64,000 nt of DNA, from NCBI RefSeq assembly GCF_026967985.1, contig NZ_JAPVBJ010000009.1, positions 1 to 64,000 of the forward strand, in the 5' to 3' direction. The position numbers and the translations under genes were made by a program. Shown piece by piece: positions 42,001 through 50,809 of this stretch. How positions within the stretch are numbered: position 1 is the stretch's first letter; each line of letters opens with the position of its first letter. The stretch comes from Modestobacter sp. VKM Ac-2984 (GTDB taxonomy: Bacteria; Actinomycetota; Actinomycetes; Mycobacteriales; Geodermatophilaceae). Below the pieces are notes generated by a model. The model was not told the origin of the DNA. It saw only the letters and a list, made by a program, of their open reading frames with translations, and searched no databases.

Positions 42001-44875
42001 GGGCTTCTTCGGCCGCAAGAAGCGGCTGATCGCCGTCCGCGACCAGCTGGCTCCGGTGCTGACCGCCGAGGTGACCCCGAAGGCGGTGCCGGCGCTGGCG
42101 GCGGCGCTGCTCGCCGCGCAGACGACGGCGCGGGCGCTGGCCGCCCGTGCCGCGGCGATCCCCGGGCTGCAGGTCCCGGCGACGTGGAACCCATTGACCG
42201 ATCCCGGCCTGGTCGACCGGGAGGCCGACTGGCTGCGGCTGGCCGGCGCGGTGGTCGAGGGCAGCGACGGCTTTCCCGGGGCGCTGCGGGCGCTGCTGGC
42301 GCAGGGGCCGGCGACCAACCCGGCCGCCGCGGCGGCGGTCGGTCGCGCGGAGGAGGCGGTGCAGCAGCTGCTGACCGCCTGCCGGTCGACGCCCGAGCAG
42401 CTCGCGGCGTGGGCGGGCAGCGACGGGTTGTTCGCCCGGTGGCAGGCGACTCGCGCCGAGCGGGCGGTCACGGCGCCCGGGGTGCCGTCGCTGCGCCGGT
42501 GGCTGGACCTGGTCGCCGCCGTGGAGCCGCTGCGCTCAGCCGGGCTGGCTGAGGCCCGAGCTGCGTTGCTCATCGGTGACGTGCCGGCCGACGACGCCGT
42601 CCGCTCTTTCGAGCTCGGGCTGGCCGGCGCCGCGATGACCGAACGGGAGGAGGCCACCGGGCTGGCCGTCTTCGACGCGCCGGTGCACGAGCGGGCGATC
42701 ACTCGATTCACGGCGGCGTCCCGGGCGGTGCGCCGGCACCTGACCGCGGCGCTGCCCGCCTCGGTGGTCGCGGCCCGGTCGTTCGACGTCACCGCGCGCG
42801 GTGGCCGGGTGGGTGCGCTGCAGCGGGAGCTGAACCGGCAGCGCGGCGGGCTCGGCGTGCGCGGGCTGATCGCCGAGTACGGCGAGCTGGTCACCGCCGT
42901 CATGCCGTGCGTGCTGGTCAGCCCCGACTCGGTGGCCCGCTTCTTCCCGGCCCGGGCCGGCCTGTTCGACCTGGTGGTGTTCGACGAGGCGTCGCAGATC
43001 CGGGTCGCCGACGCGGTCGGCGCGTTGGGCCGGGCGAACGCTGCGGTCGTCGTCGGGGACAGCAAGCAGATGCCGCCGACGTCCTTCGCCGAGCCGACGA
43101 TGGACCACGATGCGCTGCCCGAGGACCTGGCCACCGCGGTGGAGGACGAGGAGTCGATCCTCTCGGAGTGCGTGCAGGCGCGGGTGCCGCGGCAGTGGCT
43201 GTCGTGGCACTACCGCAGCCAGGACGAGTCGCTGATCGCCTTCAGCAACGGCCAGTACTACGAGAACCGGCTGTCCTCGTTCCCGGCGCCGGTGCACGGG
43301 CCGGCCTCCTCGGCCCCGGACGGCCGGGGTGTCTCGCTGGTGCGGGTGGACGGCACGTTCCACCGCTCGGGGGCGGGCAAGCTGCTGCGCACCAACCCGG
43401 TCGAGGCGGAGGCGATCGTGGCGGAGATCCGCCGGCGGTTCGCGCTCTCCGCCGACGAGCCGCCCTCGATCGGCGTGGTGACGTTCAACGCCCAGCAGCG
43501 GGCGCTGATCGATGCACTGCTGCGGGACGCCTGTGACGAGCGGCTGGTCGAGGCGCTGGACCGCACCGACGGTGAGGGCCTGTTCGTCAAGAACCTGGAG
43601 AACGTACAGGGCGACGAACGGGACGTCGTGCTGTTCTCGACCGCGTTCAGCGCCAACGACCGGGGCCAGCTGCCGCTGAACTTCGGGCCGCTGAACAAGG
43701 TGGGGGGTGAGCGACGGCTGAACGTGGCGATCACCCGCGCCCGGCGGCAGGTGGTGGTGTTCTCCTCCTTCGACCCGGCCGACCTGCGGGCGGAGCAGAC
43801 GTCGTCGGTGGGGATCAAGCACCTGCGTGCGTACCTGGACCTGGCGGCGCACGGCACCGACGCGTTGCCGCGGGACGCGCGGTTCGCCTCGCTGCCCGAC
43901 CGGCACCGGGACTCCGTCGCCGCCGCGCTGCGTGCTCGTGGACTGGTCGTGCGGACCGACGTGGGGCTGTCGGAGTTCAAGGTGGACCTGGCCGTGTCGC
44001 TGGCCTCGGCGCCCGACGTGCCGGTGCTGGCGGTGCTGCTCGACGGCCCGGCGTGGGCGCGGCGGCGGACGGTCGGCGACCGCGACGGGCTGCCGGTGGA
44101 GGTGCTCGGCGGCATGCTGCGCTGGCCGGCGGTGGAGCGGGTGTGGCTCCCGGCCTGGCTCGCCGACTCTGCCGCCGTGGTCGACCGGCTGGTCGCCGCT
44201 GCCCAGGCCCCCGCCGCTCCTCCGCCCCCGGTAGAGCCGCTTCCCGTTCAGGCAGTGGCGCCCGAGCCGGCGCCCACGTCAGCGGCTGCGCCGGAGCCGG
44301 TCGAGTCGCCGGGGACGGTGCTGGACGGCGAGGAGCCGTTCACGCCGTGGACGCCGGAGCCAGCAGGTGAGCGCAGCCTGCTCGACCAGCTGGGCAACCG
44401 GCGGATGGCCGAGCGGGTGGGGCGGGTGCTGCAGGCCGGCGCTGACGCCGAGGGGCCGATTCACCTCGACCGGCTGACCCGGCTCGCGGCCGGCGCGTTC
44501 GGTCTGGGCCGGGTGGCGCAGGCACGTAAGGACGCCCTGACGGCGCTGGTCCCCGCGTCGGTTCGGGTCGGTGACTTCGTGTGGCCCGCCGGGCTGGACC
44601 GGTCGTCGTGGATCGGTTTCCGCCGTGACCCGGAGGCGACCAGGCCGATGGAGCAGGTGGCGCCGGAGGAGACCGGCAACGCGATGGTCGCGCTTTGCCG
44701 GGCCAGTGCTGGGATGACGAAGGACGAGCTCTTCGCGCAGACGCTGGAGGTGTTCGGCTACCGCCGCCGCACGCCAGCCCAGGTCGCCGTCCTGGAGGCG
44801 GCATTGTCGGCTGCGGTGGACGCCGGTCAGCTGACGGAGGCGGCTTCCGGTCTGGTGATCTCCGGCTCCCGATGA
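39044..44875 (+). CDS. Giant DUF4011/SF1 helicase with transglutaminase-like and REase-like domains
   Basis: A 1943-residue protein. Residues 1-130 look Ig-like. Residues 150-280 are transglutaminase-like with Cys near 236 (VGTCLDL) and His near 262 (VEGHAF). A DUF4011-type region follows around 390-560 (ALLDLSLRNRLINYTP). SF1 helicase motifs: EGPPGTGKSQTITNLLARA near 694, VVFDEASQIRVADAVGAL near 1309, GDSKQMPPTSF, WHYRSQDESLI and the C-terminal VAITRARRQVVVFS. Residues 1610-1715 (LSEFKVDLAVS, VLAVLLDGPAWARR) resemble the MTES_1575/Vsr-like nuclease, and the last 80 residues resemble DUF3320. Such proteins are found in defence islands; the Hhe-type helicase-nuclease is the nearest described. 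Probably a single-protein anti-phage or DNA-processing system. Confidence 0.82.
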   Translation: MTDPADLQPTSIDGAAPGPRVTVDVTAVPVLSYALAHNGIAVVSQLVLTGHDEPVRHASVHVAVRDAEGPIGAAVELFADIDPGHTTVLTDVGLRLDPAAMLQVEERRPGWLSVLVEKDGEVLGRARVPVQLLAAAQWLATPLELAMEMLAAHVLPNHPTIPALVAEAAEVLGTETGSPSIQGYQSGAQRVDAIAAAICTAVQARAVRYSEPPASWADVGQKVRTPGEVLDERVGTCLDLVVVLAAALEQAGIRPLLWLVEGHAFLGYWREELSAQSSATTDVASLVNLIDLGLIRLVETTMLTTRSEPVGFDELHRPPYAAWLTGDLDRVIGVVDVYRARRDGVLPLPARTRDADGTVQVVEYRPAVHSTPARPADTGTAAEQEARETAPPRIAQWKNALLDLSLRNRLINYTPRAGIALTVPDAHLGALEDLINGGTALTLLPSDQLAAVQRERGLRSARELPPELLAELLLDRRGLYVDVPESSYLTRMRALAYKAKTVLEETGANNLYLALGSLAWELDGRPLRSPLILVPVVLKAHSRSGAYRLTVDESGTSTPNYCLLEKLRQLHGLSVPGLAEPTEDGAGIDLDAALQAMRVALVEQGLPYRVEPTADLAILAFAKFRLWKDLDEHWATLSENPLVAHLVHSPTDPFDDPVAEDGSVDLDELAAAVPVPADASQLTAVAEAAAGRTFVLEGPPGTGKSQTITNLLARAVADGKRVLFVAEKRAALDVVARRLDAVGMGPFALDLHDKGSRPAVVRAQIRAALEHAVQVDEQGLAADGEDLRSARRSLARYATRLHEPNAAGLSLYSAHTGALSVGESVPPLPVSPAAVGGLIADDVAAVRRALAGLPDVADLARPRPGHPWGFVDVADVDVPAAASAAAAVDAAVAELLGSARLTPVLAAVRTPADLAGLARVLDGPPVDLAVLDETRSARWRSETAALSADVAAFRTAQHPGLDVATPAALDLPLAEISAAGQAAAQSGFFGRKKRLIAVRDQLAPVLTAEVTPKAVPALAAALLAAQTTARALAARAAAIPGLQVPATWNPLTDPGLVDREADWLRLAGAVVEGSDGFPGALRALLAQGPATNPAAAAAVGRAEEAVQQLLTACRSTPEQLAAWAGSDGLFARWQATRAERAVTAPGVPSLRRWLDLVAAVEPLRSAGLAEARAALLIGDVPADDAVRSFELGLAGAAMTEREEATGLAVFDAPVHERAITRFTAASRAVRRHLTAALPASVVAARSFDVTARGGRVGALQRELNRQRGGLGVRGLIAEYGELVTAVMPCVLVSPDSVARFFPARAGLFDLVVFDEASQIRVADAVGALGRANAAVVVGDSKQMPPTSFAEPTMDHDALPEDLATAVEDEESILSECVQARVPRQWLSWHYRSQDESLIAFSNGQYYENRLSSFPAPVHGPASSAPDGRGVSLVRVDGTFHRSGAGKLLRTNPVEAEAIVAEIRRRFALSADEPPSIGVVTFNAQQRALIDALLRDACDERLVEALDRTDGEGLFVKNLENVQGDERDVVLFSTAFSANDRGQLPLNFGPLNKVGGERRLNVAITRARRQVVVFSSFDPADLRAEQTSSVGIKHLRAYLDLAAHGTDALPRDARFASLPDRHRDSVAAALRARGLVVRTDVGLSEFKVDLAVSLASAPDVPVLAVLLDGPAWARRRTVGDRDGLPVEVLGGMLRWPAVERVWLPAWLADSAAVVDRLVAAAQAPAAPPPPVEPLPVQAVAPEPAPTSAAAPEPVESPGTVLDGEEPFTPWTPEPAGERSLLDQLGNRRMAERVGRVLQAGADAEGPIHLDRLTRLAAGAFGLGRVAQARKDALTALVPASVRVGDFVWPAGLDRSSWIGFRRDPEATRPMEQVAPEETGNAMVALCRASAGMTKDELFAQTLEVFGYRRRTPAQVAVLEAALSAAVDAGQLTEAASGLVISGSR

Positions 44876-44965
44876 CCCCGGTGGTCGGACAAGACGAGGT
44901 CACCCGGCAGGTTGCCCTCGCTGGGGCAATCACGGGGCAGGTAGTGACCGCCAGATCCAGCTGTG

Positions 44966-45371
44966 TCAGGTATCGGTCTCTTCCGGAGACCGGGACCCAT
45001 CCAGCGCATCGAGGGCATCACGCAGCCTCGCGGTGACATCGCTGGCGTCCAGGCGACTGAACAGCGCCGGCGTGGCGCTCACCCGGTGCCCGTTCACCCA
45101 GGGCACCGGCTTCGCGACCGCCTCGATCGCTGCAACAGGCAGCTCGACCGCCTGCACGATCTTGTAGGTCGCCTCGTCGAAGAGGACGATCACTGCCGGT
45201 GACCTCGCGTTTTGATGACCCCCCCCGCCGCAGCAGCTCGGTCAGCGTTACGGCGTTGAGCGCCGTGGGGTAGTAGCACTCCTGGTAGCGGGTCAGGTCG
45301 GTGGGGCTAAAGACGAGCCGCCCGTCGCTGCGGCGAACGTCGGCGCCCGGCGGCCAGCGTGAACACGACAT
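44966..45371 (-). pseudogene. Decayed gene of unknown family with poly-C frameshift
   Basis: Two open frames join across a run of eight C (45219-45226 on the plus strand). The upstream one reads RLVFSPTDLTRYQECYYPTA and LNAVTLTELLRRGG; one base less or more would continue it into AVIVLFDEATYKIVQAVELP and AKPVPWVNGHRVSATPALF, ending near DGSRSPEETDT. The second part resembles the C-terminal half of DUF6998-type proteins found near restriction systems, a weak resemblance. Length change in the homopolymer, real or in sequencing, broke the frame. No convincing start codon or ribosome site was found. Confidence 0.4.
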
Positions 45372-45775
45372 GGTGAGCCCCCGTGGTCATGCGCCGATCG
45401 AGCGCAAGCCCCCTGTCATGCTGGGCGGGCGTGTCGGCGACCACCCGCGCCGAAGAGGTCCCTCGCCGCCACGTGCGGTAGTGCTGCGCTGCTTTCCGGC
45501 TTGTCCCGTTGCACGCATGTCCCAGCGCCTCGAACAGGGGCACGAGCATCGCTCTGCGGAACGGACCAGCCGAGGACGGCGCCCCTCGCGTAGCTGGCGC
45601 AGCTCACGCACGGTGAGACGGCTCCTCGATCAGCCATCGGAGCGGTCCGCTCACCGCCGAGGCGGAACCCTCGAACCGAAACACCGGGCTGCCGGTACGC
45701 CGCCAAACGGCGCCAGCGACGGACGGGTGATAGAACGCGACCAGGTCACCAGCACGAACGATTCGGAGTTCATGG
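45372..45775. other. 404-base region without convincing gene
   Basis: Only short overlapping frames occur on both strands. One minus-strand frame (LRIVRAGDLVAFYHPSVAGA, then WRRTGSPVFRFEG) reads somewhat protein-like but lies partly under the mcrB start and has no clear start. I regard the region as decayed sequence left by rearrangement upstream of the McrBC locus. Confidence 0.4.
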
Positions 45776-47989
45776 ATGTCATCGAGTGAGCCGTTGTACG
45801 TAGCTGCACGACGAGTGATGGACTCCGGCTTGGGGGCGGACGACTCCACCTTCACACCCGGCGCAGCGATCTGGACGGCCGAATCACTGGAGGACCTCTA
45901 CGAGCGCTTCGTGTTAGCCCCGGACACCGGTGGCCGACGTTTCCTGGAGAAGCTCGAGGACCAGCTCAAAGGGGCGCCCGCCGCAACGGTCCAACTCACT
46001 GCCGAACTGCTCTACCTACACCTGCTAGCGCCTGCAGACATGGGCGGGGTCGCCAAGCGGAATCTCCTGACCGGCACCCTCGCGATCGGCGCTGAATCCG
46101 TGACGATCCCGGCAGATCTCTCGACGGCTCTCGACCGGGGCTTCGCCCGAGTCGGCACGGCCTACCTCACGCAGCGGGACCGACAACTGTCGTTCCTGGT
46201 CCGCTTCGCGCGCGCCTGGAAGCAGCTGCCCGACGACGCGCGGACTGAGGCCCTGGCCGATCCCTGGGCGTTCCATGAGGTCGTCAACTCTGTGCCCATC
46301 AACAGCGCCTACAGCCAGCGCAACGCGCTGCTGCACCTGGGCTTCCCCGACACGTTCGAACCCATCGTCTCTCGTCAGCACAAGGCCAAGATCCTTGCGG
46401 CGTTCGCCGACGAGCTTCCGGAGCGCACCGACAACGAGGACCGCGACTTACACATGCTCCGCGGCATCCTCGAAGCCGAGCACGGGGGGCCGATCAGCTT
46501 CTACGAGTCCCCTACCATCGCTCAGCGGTGGCGGGGTCAAAGCCCGGTGGGCGAAGGGGCCGACGTGCGGGGCTGGCTCGTTCGCGGCGCGAACGTGAAC
46601 GGCCACAACGTGGTCCCCGACTGGCTTGCAGGTGGCTACTGCTCCATCGCATACACCGAGTTTTCCGAGCCGCCGAGCGGCCGGACCCGCTCGCAGCTGG
46701 ACAGTGCCCTGGCTGACGCCATCCCCGAGCTGAGCGCAAGACAGCGGGCCGTTCACGTCGGCATCCTCGACCGATTTCTCAACCAGATGCACCCCGGGGA
46801 TGTGGTGGCCACGGTGGACGGCCCCCGGCTCTACGTCGGAACGGTGACGGGGCCGGCGGAATGGCAGAATGGCACCGATACGCTGTCTAGCCATCGCCGC
46901 GCCGTCGACTGGGTCGCCGCCGAACCGGTGCTGCAGCGAAGCCAGCTGTCCGACGCCGCACGCGACAAGCTGTCGGGACAGATGACCGTCAGCGACCTGC
47001 GTCCCTTCGCCGCCGAGTACGCACGGCTGGCCGGGCTGGACGACAGCGAGCCAGCGACGGAGGAATCCGGCGAGGCGACCGCTCCGGAGCTCACCACACC
47101 TGTCTCACTGCCCGGCCCGACGAAGCAGCTCGCCGAGCAACTGCTCGTCGACCTCGCATGGCTGGAGGAGACCCTCGAGCTCCTGCGCGAGAAGAACCAG
47201 ATCGTCCTCTACGGCCCTCCAGGGACCGGGAAGACCTACCTCGCTCAGGAGATCGCCGAGTTCATCGCCGAGCAGACCGGCGGGGGCTTTCGGCTCGTGC
47301 AGTTGCACCCGTCCTACGCGTACGAGGACTTTTTCGAGGGGTTCCGCCCCCAACCAGGCGCGACAGCCGGCACCATCTCGTTCGAGCTGGAGCCGGGGCC
47401 GTTCAAGCTCCTGGTGGACGAGGCTCGAGACAATCTGTCCCACGGCTACGTCCTCGTCATCGACGAGATCAACCGAGCGAACCTCGCGAAGGTATTCGGT
47501 GAGCTCTACTTCCTACTCGAGTACCGCGACCGGAGCATCAGCCTCCAGTACTCCCCGCAAGAAGAGTTCTCCCTCCCGCCGAACGTCTTCGTCATCGGCA
47601 CTATGAACACCGCCGACAGGTCGATCGCCCTGGTGGACGCTGCGATGCGCCGCCGGTTCGCCTGGCAGGGGTTGTTCCCCTCCGATTCCCCCGTCTCCGG
47701 GCTGCTACGCGCGTGGCTGCGGCGGGAGGGCCTGCCCGAAGATCGCGCAGACCTGCTTGATGCCCTCAACCACCGGATCGGAGATCGGGACGCCATGGTC
47801 GGGCCGTCGTACCTGATGTCTCGGACGGTCGGTACCGACGCCGGACTGTCCCGGATCTGGAAGCACCAGATCCTCCCGCTCCTCGAGGAGCGGCATGTCG
47901 GCGAGGGCATCGACGTCCCGAAGAGGTACGGCATCCAAGCCCTGCGGGAGGCGACGGCCCCGACGACCTCTGAGCAGCCGCCCGAATGA
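45776..47989 (+). CDS. mcrB: McrB-family GTP-dependent restriction ATPase
   Basis: A 737-residue protein. The C-terminal AAA+ domain has Walker A YGPPGTGKTYLA (near 480), Walker B YVLVIDEINRANLAKVFGEL (near 562) and MNTADRSIALVDAAMRRRF (near 610), the NTAD motif that gives McrB its GTP preference. The N-terminal half has a helical region and, around 265-385, a beta-rich module (GWLVRGANVNG, VVATVDGPRLYVGTVTG) that is probably the modified-base recognition domain, like EVE/PUA folds in other McrB proteins. It forms a ring that loads the McrC nuclease. Stop and next start overlap (ATGA). A GTG at 45815 is an alternative start. Confidence 0.85.
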   Translation: MSSSEPLYVAARRVMDSGLGADDSTFTPGAAIWTAESLEDLYERFVLAPDTGGRRFLEKLEDQLKGAPAATVQLTAELLYLHLLAPADMGGVAKRNLLTGTLAIGAESVTIPADLSTALDRGFARVGTAYLTQRDRQLSFLVRFARAWKQLPDDARTEALADPWAFHEVVNSVPINSAYSQRNALLHLGFPDTFEPIVSRQHKAKILAAFADELPERTDNEDRDLHMLRGILEAEHGGPISFYESPTIAQRWRGQSPVGEGADVRGWLVRGANVNGHNVVPDWLAGGYCSIAYTEFSEPPSGRTRSQLDSALADAIPELSARQRAVHVGILDRFLNQMHPGDVVATVDGPRLYVGTVTGPAEWQNGTDTLSSHRRAVDWVAAEPVLQRSQLSDAARDKLSGQMTVSDLRPFAAEYARLAGLDDSEPATEESGEATAPELTTPVSLPGPTKQLAEQLLVDLAWLEETLELLREKNQIVLYGPPGTGKTYLAQEIAEFIAEQTGGGFRLVQLHPSYAYEDFFEGFRPQPGATAGTISFELEPGPFKLLVDEARDNLSHGYVLVIDEINRANLAKVFGELYFLLEYRDRSISLQYSPQEEFSLPPNVFVIGTMNTADRSIALVDAAMRRRFAWQGLFPSDSPVSGLLRAWLRREGLPEDRADLLDALNHRIGDRDAMVGPSYLMSRTVGTDAGLSRIWKHQILPLLEERHVGEGIDVPKRYGIQALREATAPTTSEQPPE

Positions 47990-49164
47990 TCTCGCTAACC
48001 CTGCCCGAATGGTCGACCAAAGCCGTCGAGAGGGTTCCGCCCGTCACCGCCGCCGCCCTGGAGGCAACCGGGGCCGTGCGCGTGAGCGTCGACCTCCAGG
48101 GGCGCACTGTCCTCAGCAGCTCGTCGTTCGTCGGAGCCGTTCGAGTCGGCGACGTCCAGCTTCGGATCACCCCGAAGCTGGGCGTCCGCCGACTGCTCTG
48201 GCTGATCGGCCACGCACAAAACCCCTCCGGCTGGCGAGATGAGGGAGCCGTCGACCTGGCCGAGTCGCCAGAGCTGGAAACCGCGCTCGCCGTCTCGTTC
48301 CTAGCCGCCGCGAATCGCGCCCTGGCCCAAGGGATCATGCAGGGCTACCGGGTCCGGGAAGAGGCGCGGCCGGTGCTGCGCGGTCGCATCCGGGAGGTTG
48401 ACCAACTGCGACGCCGGCTGGGGAGTGCGGCACTGCTCGAGGTCCGGTTCGACGACTACACGATCGACATCCCGGAGAACCAGATCCTGGTCGCCGCTGC
48501 AGAGCGCCTCGCTCGCCTGCCCGGCATCCCCGCCGCCACCCGCGCCGGACTGCGCCGACTCCTCGTCATGCTCGCGGACGTCACCCGACTCCCTCGAGGA
48601 CACCAGTTCCCGGCGACGAGCGTCAACCGACTCACCCGCCGCTACCAGCCGACGCTCCGGCTGGCGCGACTGGCACTGGCTGGGCATAGCTTCGACCAAC
48701 CGGCAGGAGCCGTCTCGGCCAGTGGCTTTCTGTTCAACCTCAACACGGTCTACGAGGACTGGTTGACCGCGGCAGTCCGGACGGCGCTGGCTCCTCGAGG
48801 CGGCGCCCTTCGCGCGCAGTACGCCGTGCACCTAGACCAGGCCGGCCGGATTCCCATGAGGCCCGACATGGTCTGGGAGCGCGACGAGAGACCGGCGGCC
48901 GTCCTGGACGCCAAGTACAAGAGCCTGTCGACGAAGGGACAGCCGGACACCGACCTTTACCAAATGCTCGCCTACTGCACGGCTCTCGCTTTGCCGACGG
49001 GCCACCTCGTGTACGCAGAAGGGACGGCCACCCGGAGTTCCCATGTCGTCCGTGCGTCGGGCGTGACCATCAATGTTTGGTCACTCGATCTGAGTAGCCC
49101 CGTGCCAGATCTCCTCGGCAGCGTCGACTCGATCGCGCAAGCGCTGGAGCACGAGAGCGCGTAA
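47986..49164 (+). CDS. mcrC: McrC-family endonuclease subunit
   Basis: A 392-residue protein of the McrC/LlaJI type. The N-terminal part carries VQLRITPKLGVRRLLWLIGHA; the C-terminal nuclease has RPDMVWER (Asp near 293) and AVLDAKYKSL (Asp and Lys near 308-311), the PD-DxK site. It binds the McrB ring and cuts modified DNA. It overlaps mcrB by four bases. The IS5-type remnant begins 24 bases after the stop but leaves the gene intact. Confidence 0.87.
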   Translation: MISLTLPEWSTKAVERVPPVTAAALEATGAVRVSVDLQGRTVLSSSSFVGAVRVGDVQLRITPKLGVRRLLWLIGHAQNPSGWRDEGAVDLAESPELETALAVSFLAAANRALAQGIMQGYRVREEARPVLRGRIREVDQLRRRLGSAALLEVRFDDYTIDIPENQILVAAAERLARLPGIPAATRAGLRRLLVMLADVTRLPRGHQFPATSVNRLTRRYQPTLRLARLALAGHSFDQPAGAVSASGFLFNLNTVYEDWLTAAVRTALAPRGGALRAQYAVHLDQAGRIPMRPDMVWERDERPAAVLDAKYKSLSTKGQPDTDLYQMLAYCTALALPTGHLVYAEGTATRSSHVVRASGVTINVWSLDLSSPVPDLLGSVDSIAQALEHESA

Positions 49165-49187
49165 GGGCTGGGCGCCTTGGGAGTGTT

Positions 49188-50057
49188 GGGAAACTGATCG
49201 GCTACTTGTTGGAGTCGAGGTCTTCGACCAGCCGGCGGGCGGCCTCGGTCTCGATCGGTCCGTGGAGTTCGATGTGCCGGCCGGTGAGGTGGGCGGCCAT
49301 CAGCCGGATCCTGGTGACCTTGATCATCGCCTCGGCGTGCTTGGTATTGCGCTCGTAGTCCCGTGCCACCGCCTGCTCCTCGTCAACCACCCGAAGCTGC
49401 GTTCGACCACCCCACCGGCGGGGCAGCACCTGGAAGGCTCGCACGTCATCGCAGCGACGCACGACCTCCAACTCCAGCCGAGCTCCTTCCGGCGTGGGTG
49501 ATCAGCGAGGTGTCCACCACGTTGGCGTAGCCGCCTCAGCCCGCACCTTGCCCAGTCGCGGGTAGCGCGGGTGAGCAGCCGCCGCCCACCTGGCCGGTCC
49601 TGCAGCGAGGCGGTGGTGACCATGGCTGCCAGCAGCAGCCCACAAGTATCGACCAGCAGGTGCCGTTTGCGGCCCCGGAGCCGCTTACCGGCGTCGTAGC
49701 CGATCGCTTCTCCACCCTCAGAAGTCTTGATCGACTGGGCATCCAGCACCGCCGCCGTCGGCTGGGGATTCCGGCCCTCGGCGGCACGCACCCGGTCCCG
49801 CAGCACGTCGGGCACCCGGTCCCAGGTGCCATCGCGGTCCAGGTGCGAAACCACCGGTAGGCCGAGTCCCAGGGGACCAGGTCATGCGGCAGCAGCCGCC
49901 ACGCACAGCAGCTGACCAGCACGTAAAGGATCGAATCCAGAACCAGCCGACGGTCGTGCTGGAGCGGCCAGCCACCGGCATGCGGGTCATGGACCGGCTG
50001 CAACGGCTCGACCAGCACCGACTCGGCGTCACCCGCTGGGGATAGACCAGTTCTCAG
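49188..50057 (-). mobile_element. Degenerate IS5-family insertion sequence
   Basis: Transposase pieces lie in several minus-strand frames: a start region (PVHDPHAGGWPLQHDRR, LVSCCAWRLLPHDL), the first catalytic Asp region (AAVLDAQSIKTSEGG, RLRGRKRHLLVDT), VVERSFGWLTRSRRW, and the end NTKHAEAMIKVTRIRLMAA. At least three frameshifts separate them, so it is dead. Imperfect ends, GGGAAACTGATC at 49188 and TGAGAACTGGTC on the minus strand from 50056, share 8 of 12 bases. No target duplication is evident. The right end abuts the EcsC-like gene and supplies its stop codon. Confidence 0.75.
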
Positions 50058-50764
50058 GCCGAAACGTCATCGTCCGCCGGGAAGTTGCCTTTTGCGTAGC
50101 CACCGATCGACCGCATCCCCACCACGTTGACAGACGCGCCGACGCCGCCGCCCACGAACGGCACGAGCTTGCTCAAGTTGACGACCCCGGTGGTGCCAGC
50201 CTTGGTGACCAACCGGAAGCCGACCTTCTTGTTGATGTCCATGAGCACTCGGCCGGGGACCTTCTTGAGCGCAGCGAGTGCCGCTCTTGTGCCGAGGTTG
50301 ACGCCGAACTCGGCAGCCATGGCGACGCCACCGGCCCCGAGCAGCGACATGAGAACGACGCTGCGCACCTCATCAGACTCCAGCTCGTAGCCCCGCAGGT
50401 GCGCTACAGAGCCGGCGCACCGTGATGCCTGCACGTAGAAGACCCCCACATCGGTGGGAACAGTCACGGGCAACGTCACGAAGCCCCCTAGCCCGGTCGC
50501 AAACCCGGACGCACCAACTACACGAGCGTGCGTAGCGATGAGCCGCTGGATCGCCTTCTCCGCATCGCCAGGTCTGGTCAGGTGCTCATCTGCAATCTCC
50601 CGCGCACTCTTGAACGGGCCCTTCCCTTCCAACCCCACCGAGAGAACAGTGTCCACGAACTTCTCGACCTTGGTGTCGCCGTGCTCCGAGGCCCCGTCAC
50701 CATCATTCGCCACTACGTTGTCCACCTCTTCAGTCGATCGTGCATAGCAAATCGGTATGCGCAT
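50054..50764 (-). CDS. EcsC-family protein
   Basis: A 236-residue protein from the ATG at 50764 (GTGs further in, such as VANDGDG, are alternatives). It contains the EcsC pattern: AIQRLIATHARVVGASGFATGLGGFVTLPVTVPTDVG, VRSVVLMSLLGAG, KKVPGRVLMDINKKVGFRLVTKAG and VPFVGGGVGASVNVVGMRSIG, with hydrophobic stretches that may associate with membrane. The biochemical role of EcsC is unknown. Its TGA stop lies inside the terminal repeat of the IS5-like remnant, so the original C-terminus may have been changed. A canonical promoter lies just upstream. Confidence 0.8.
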   Translation of the reverse strand: MRIPICYARSTEEVDNVVANDGDGASEHGDTKVEKFVDTVLSVGLEGKGPFKSAREIADEHLTRPGDAEKAIQRLIATHARVVGASGFATGLGGFVTLPVTVPTDVGVFYVQASRCAGSVAHLRGYELESDEVRSVVLMSLLGAGGVAMAAEFGVNLGTRAALAALKKVPGRVLMDINKKVGFRLVTKAGTTGVVNLSKLVPFVGGGVGASVNVVGMRSIGGYAKGNFPADDDVSA

Positions 50765-50780
50765 CACGGTCAAACTCGCC

Positions 50781-50809
50781 CATACAGTGCGTACCGGGTG
50801 TCCGGTCAA
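50781..50809 (-). promoter_or_regulatory. Promoter of the EcsC-like gene
   Basis: On the minus strand TTGACC (50809-50804) and TGTATG (50786-50781) are separated by 17 bases, the standard sigma-70-type spacing, and lie 17 bases before the ATG at 50764. The octamer CGGTCAAA (plus strand) overlaps the -35 box at 50803 and recurs at 50767, which could be an operator pair. Confidence 0.5.
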
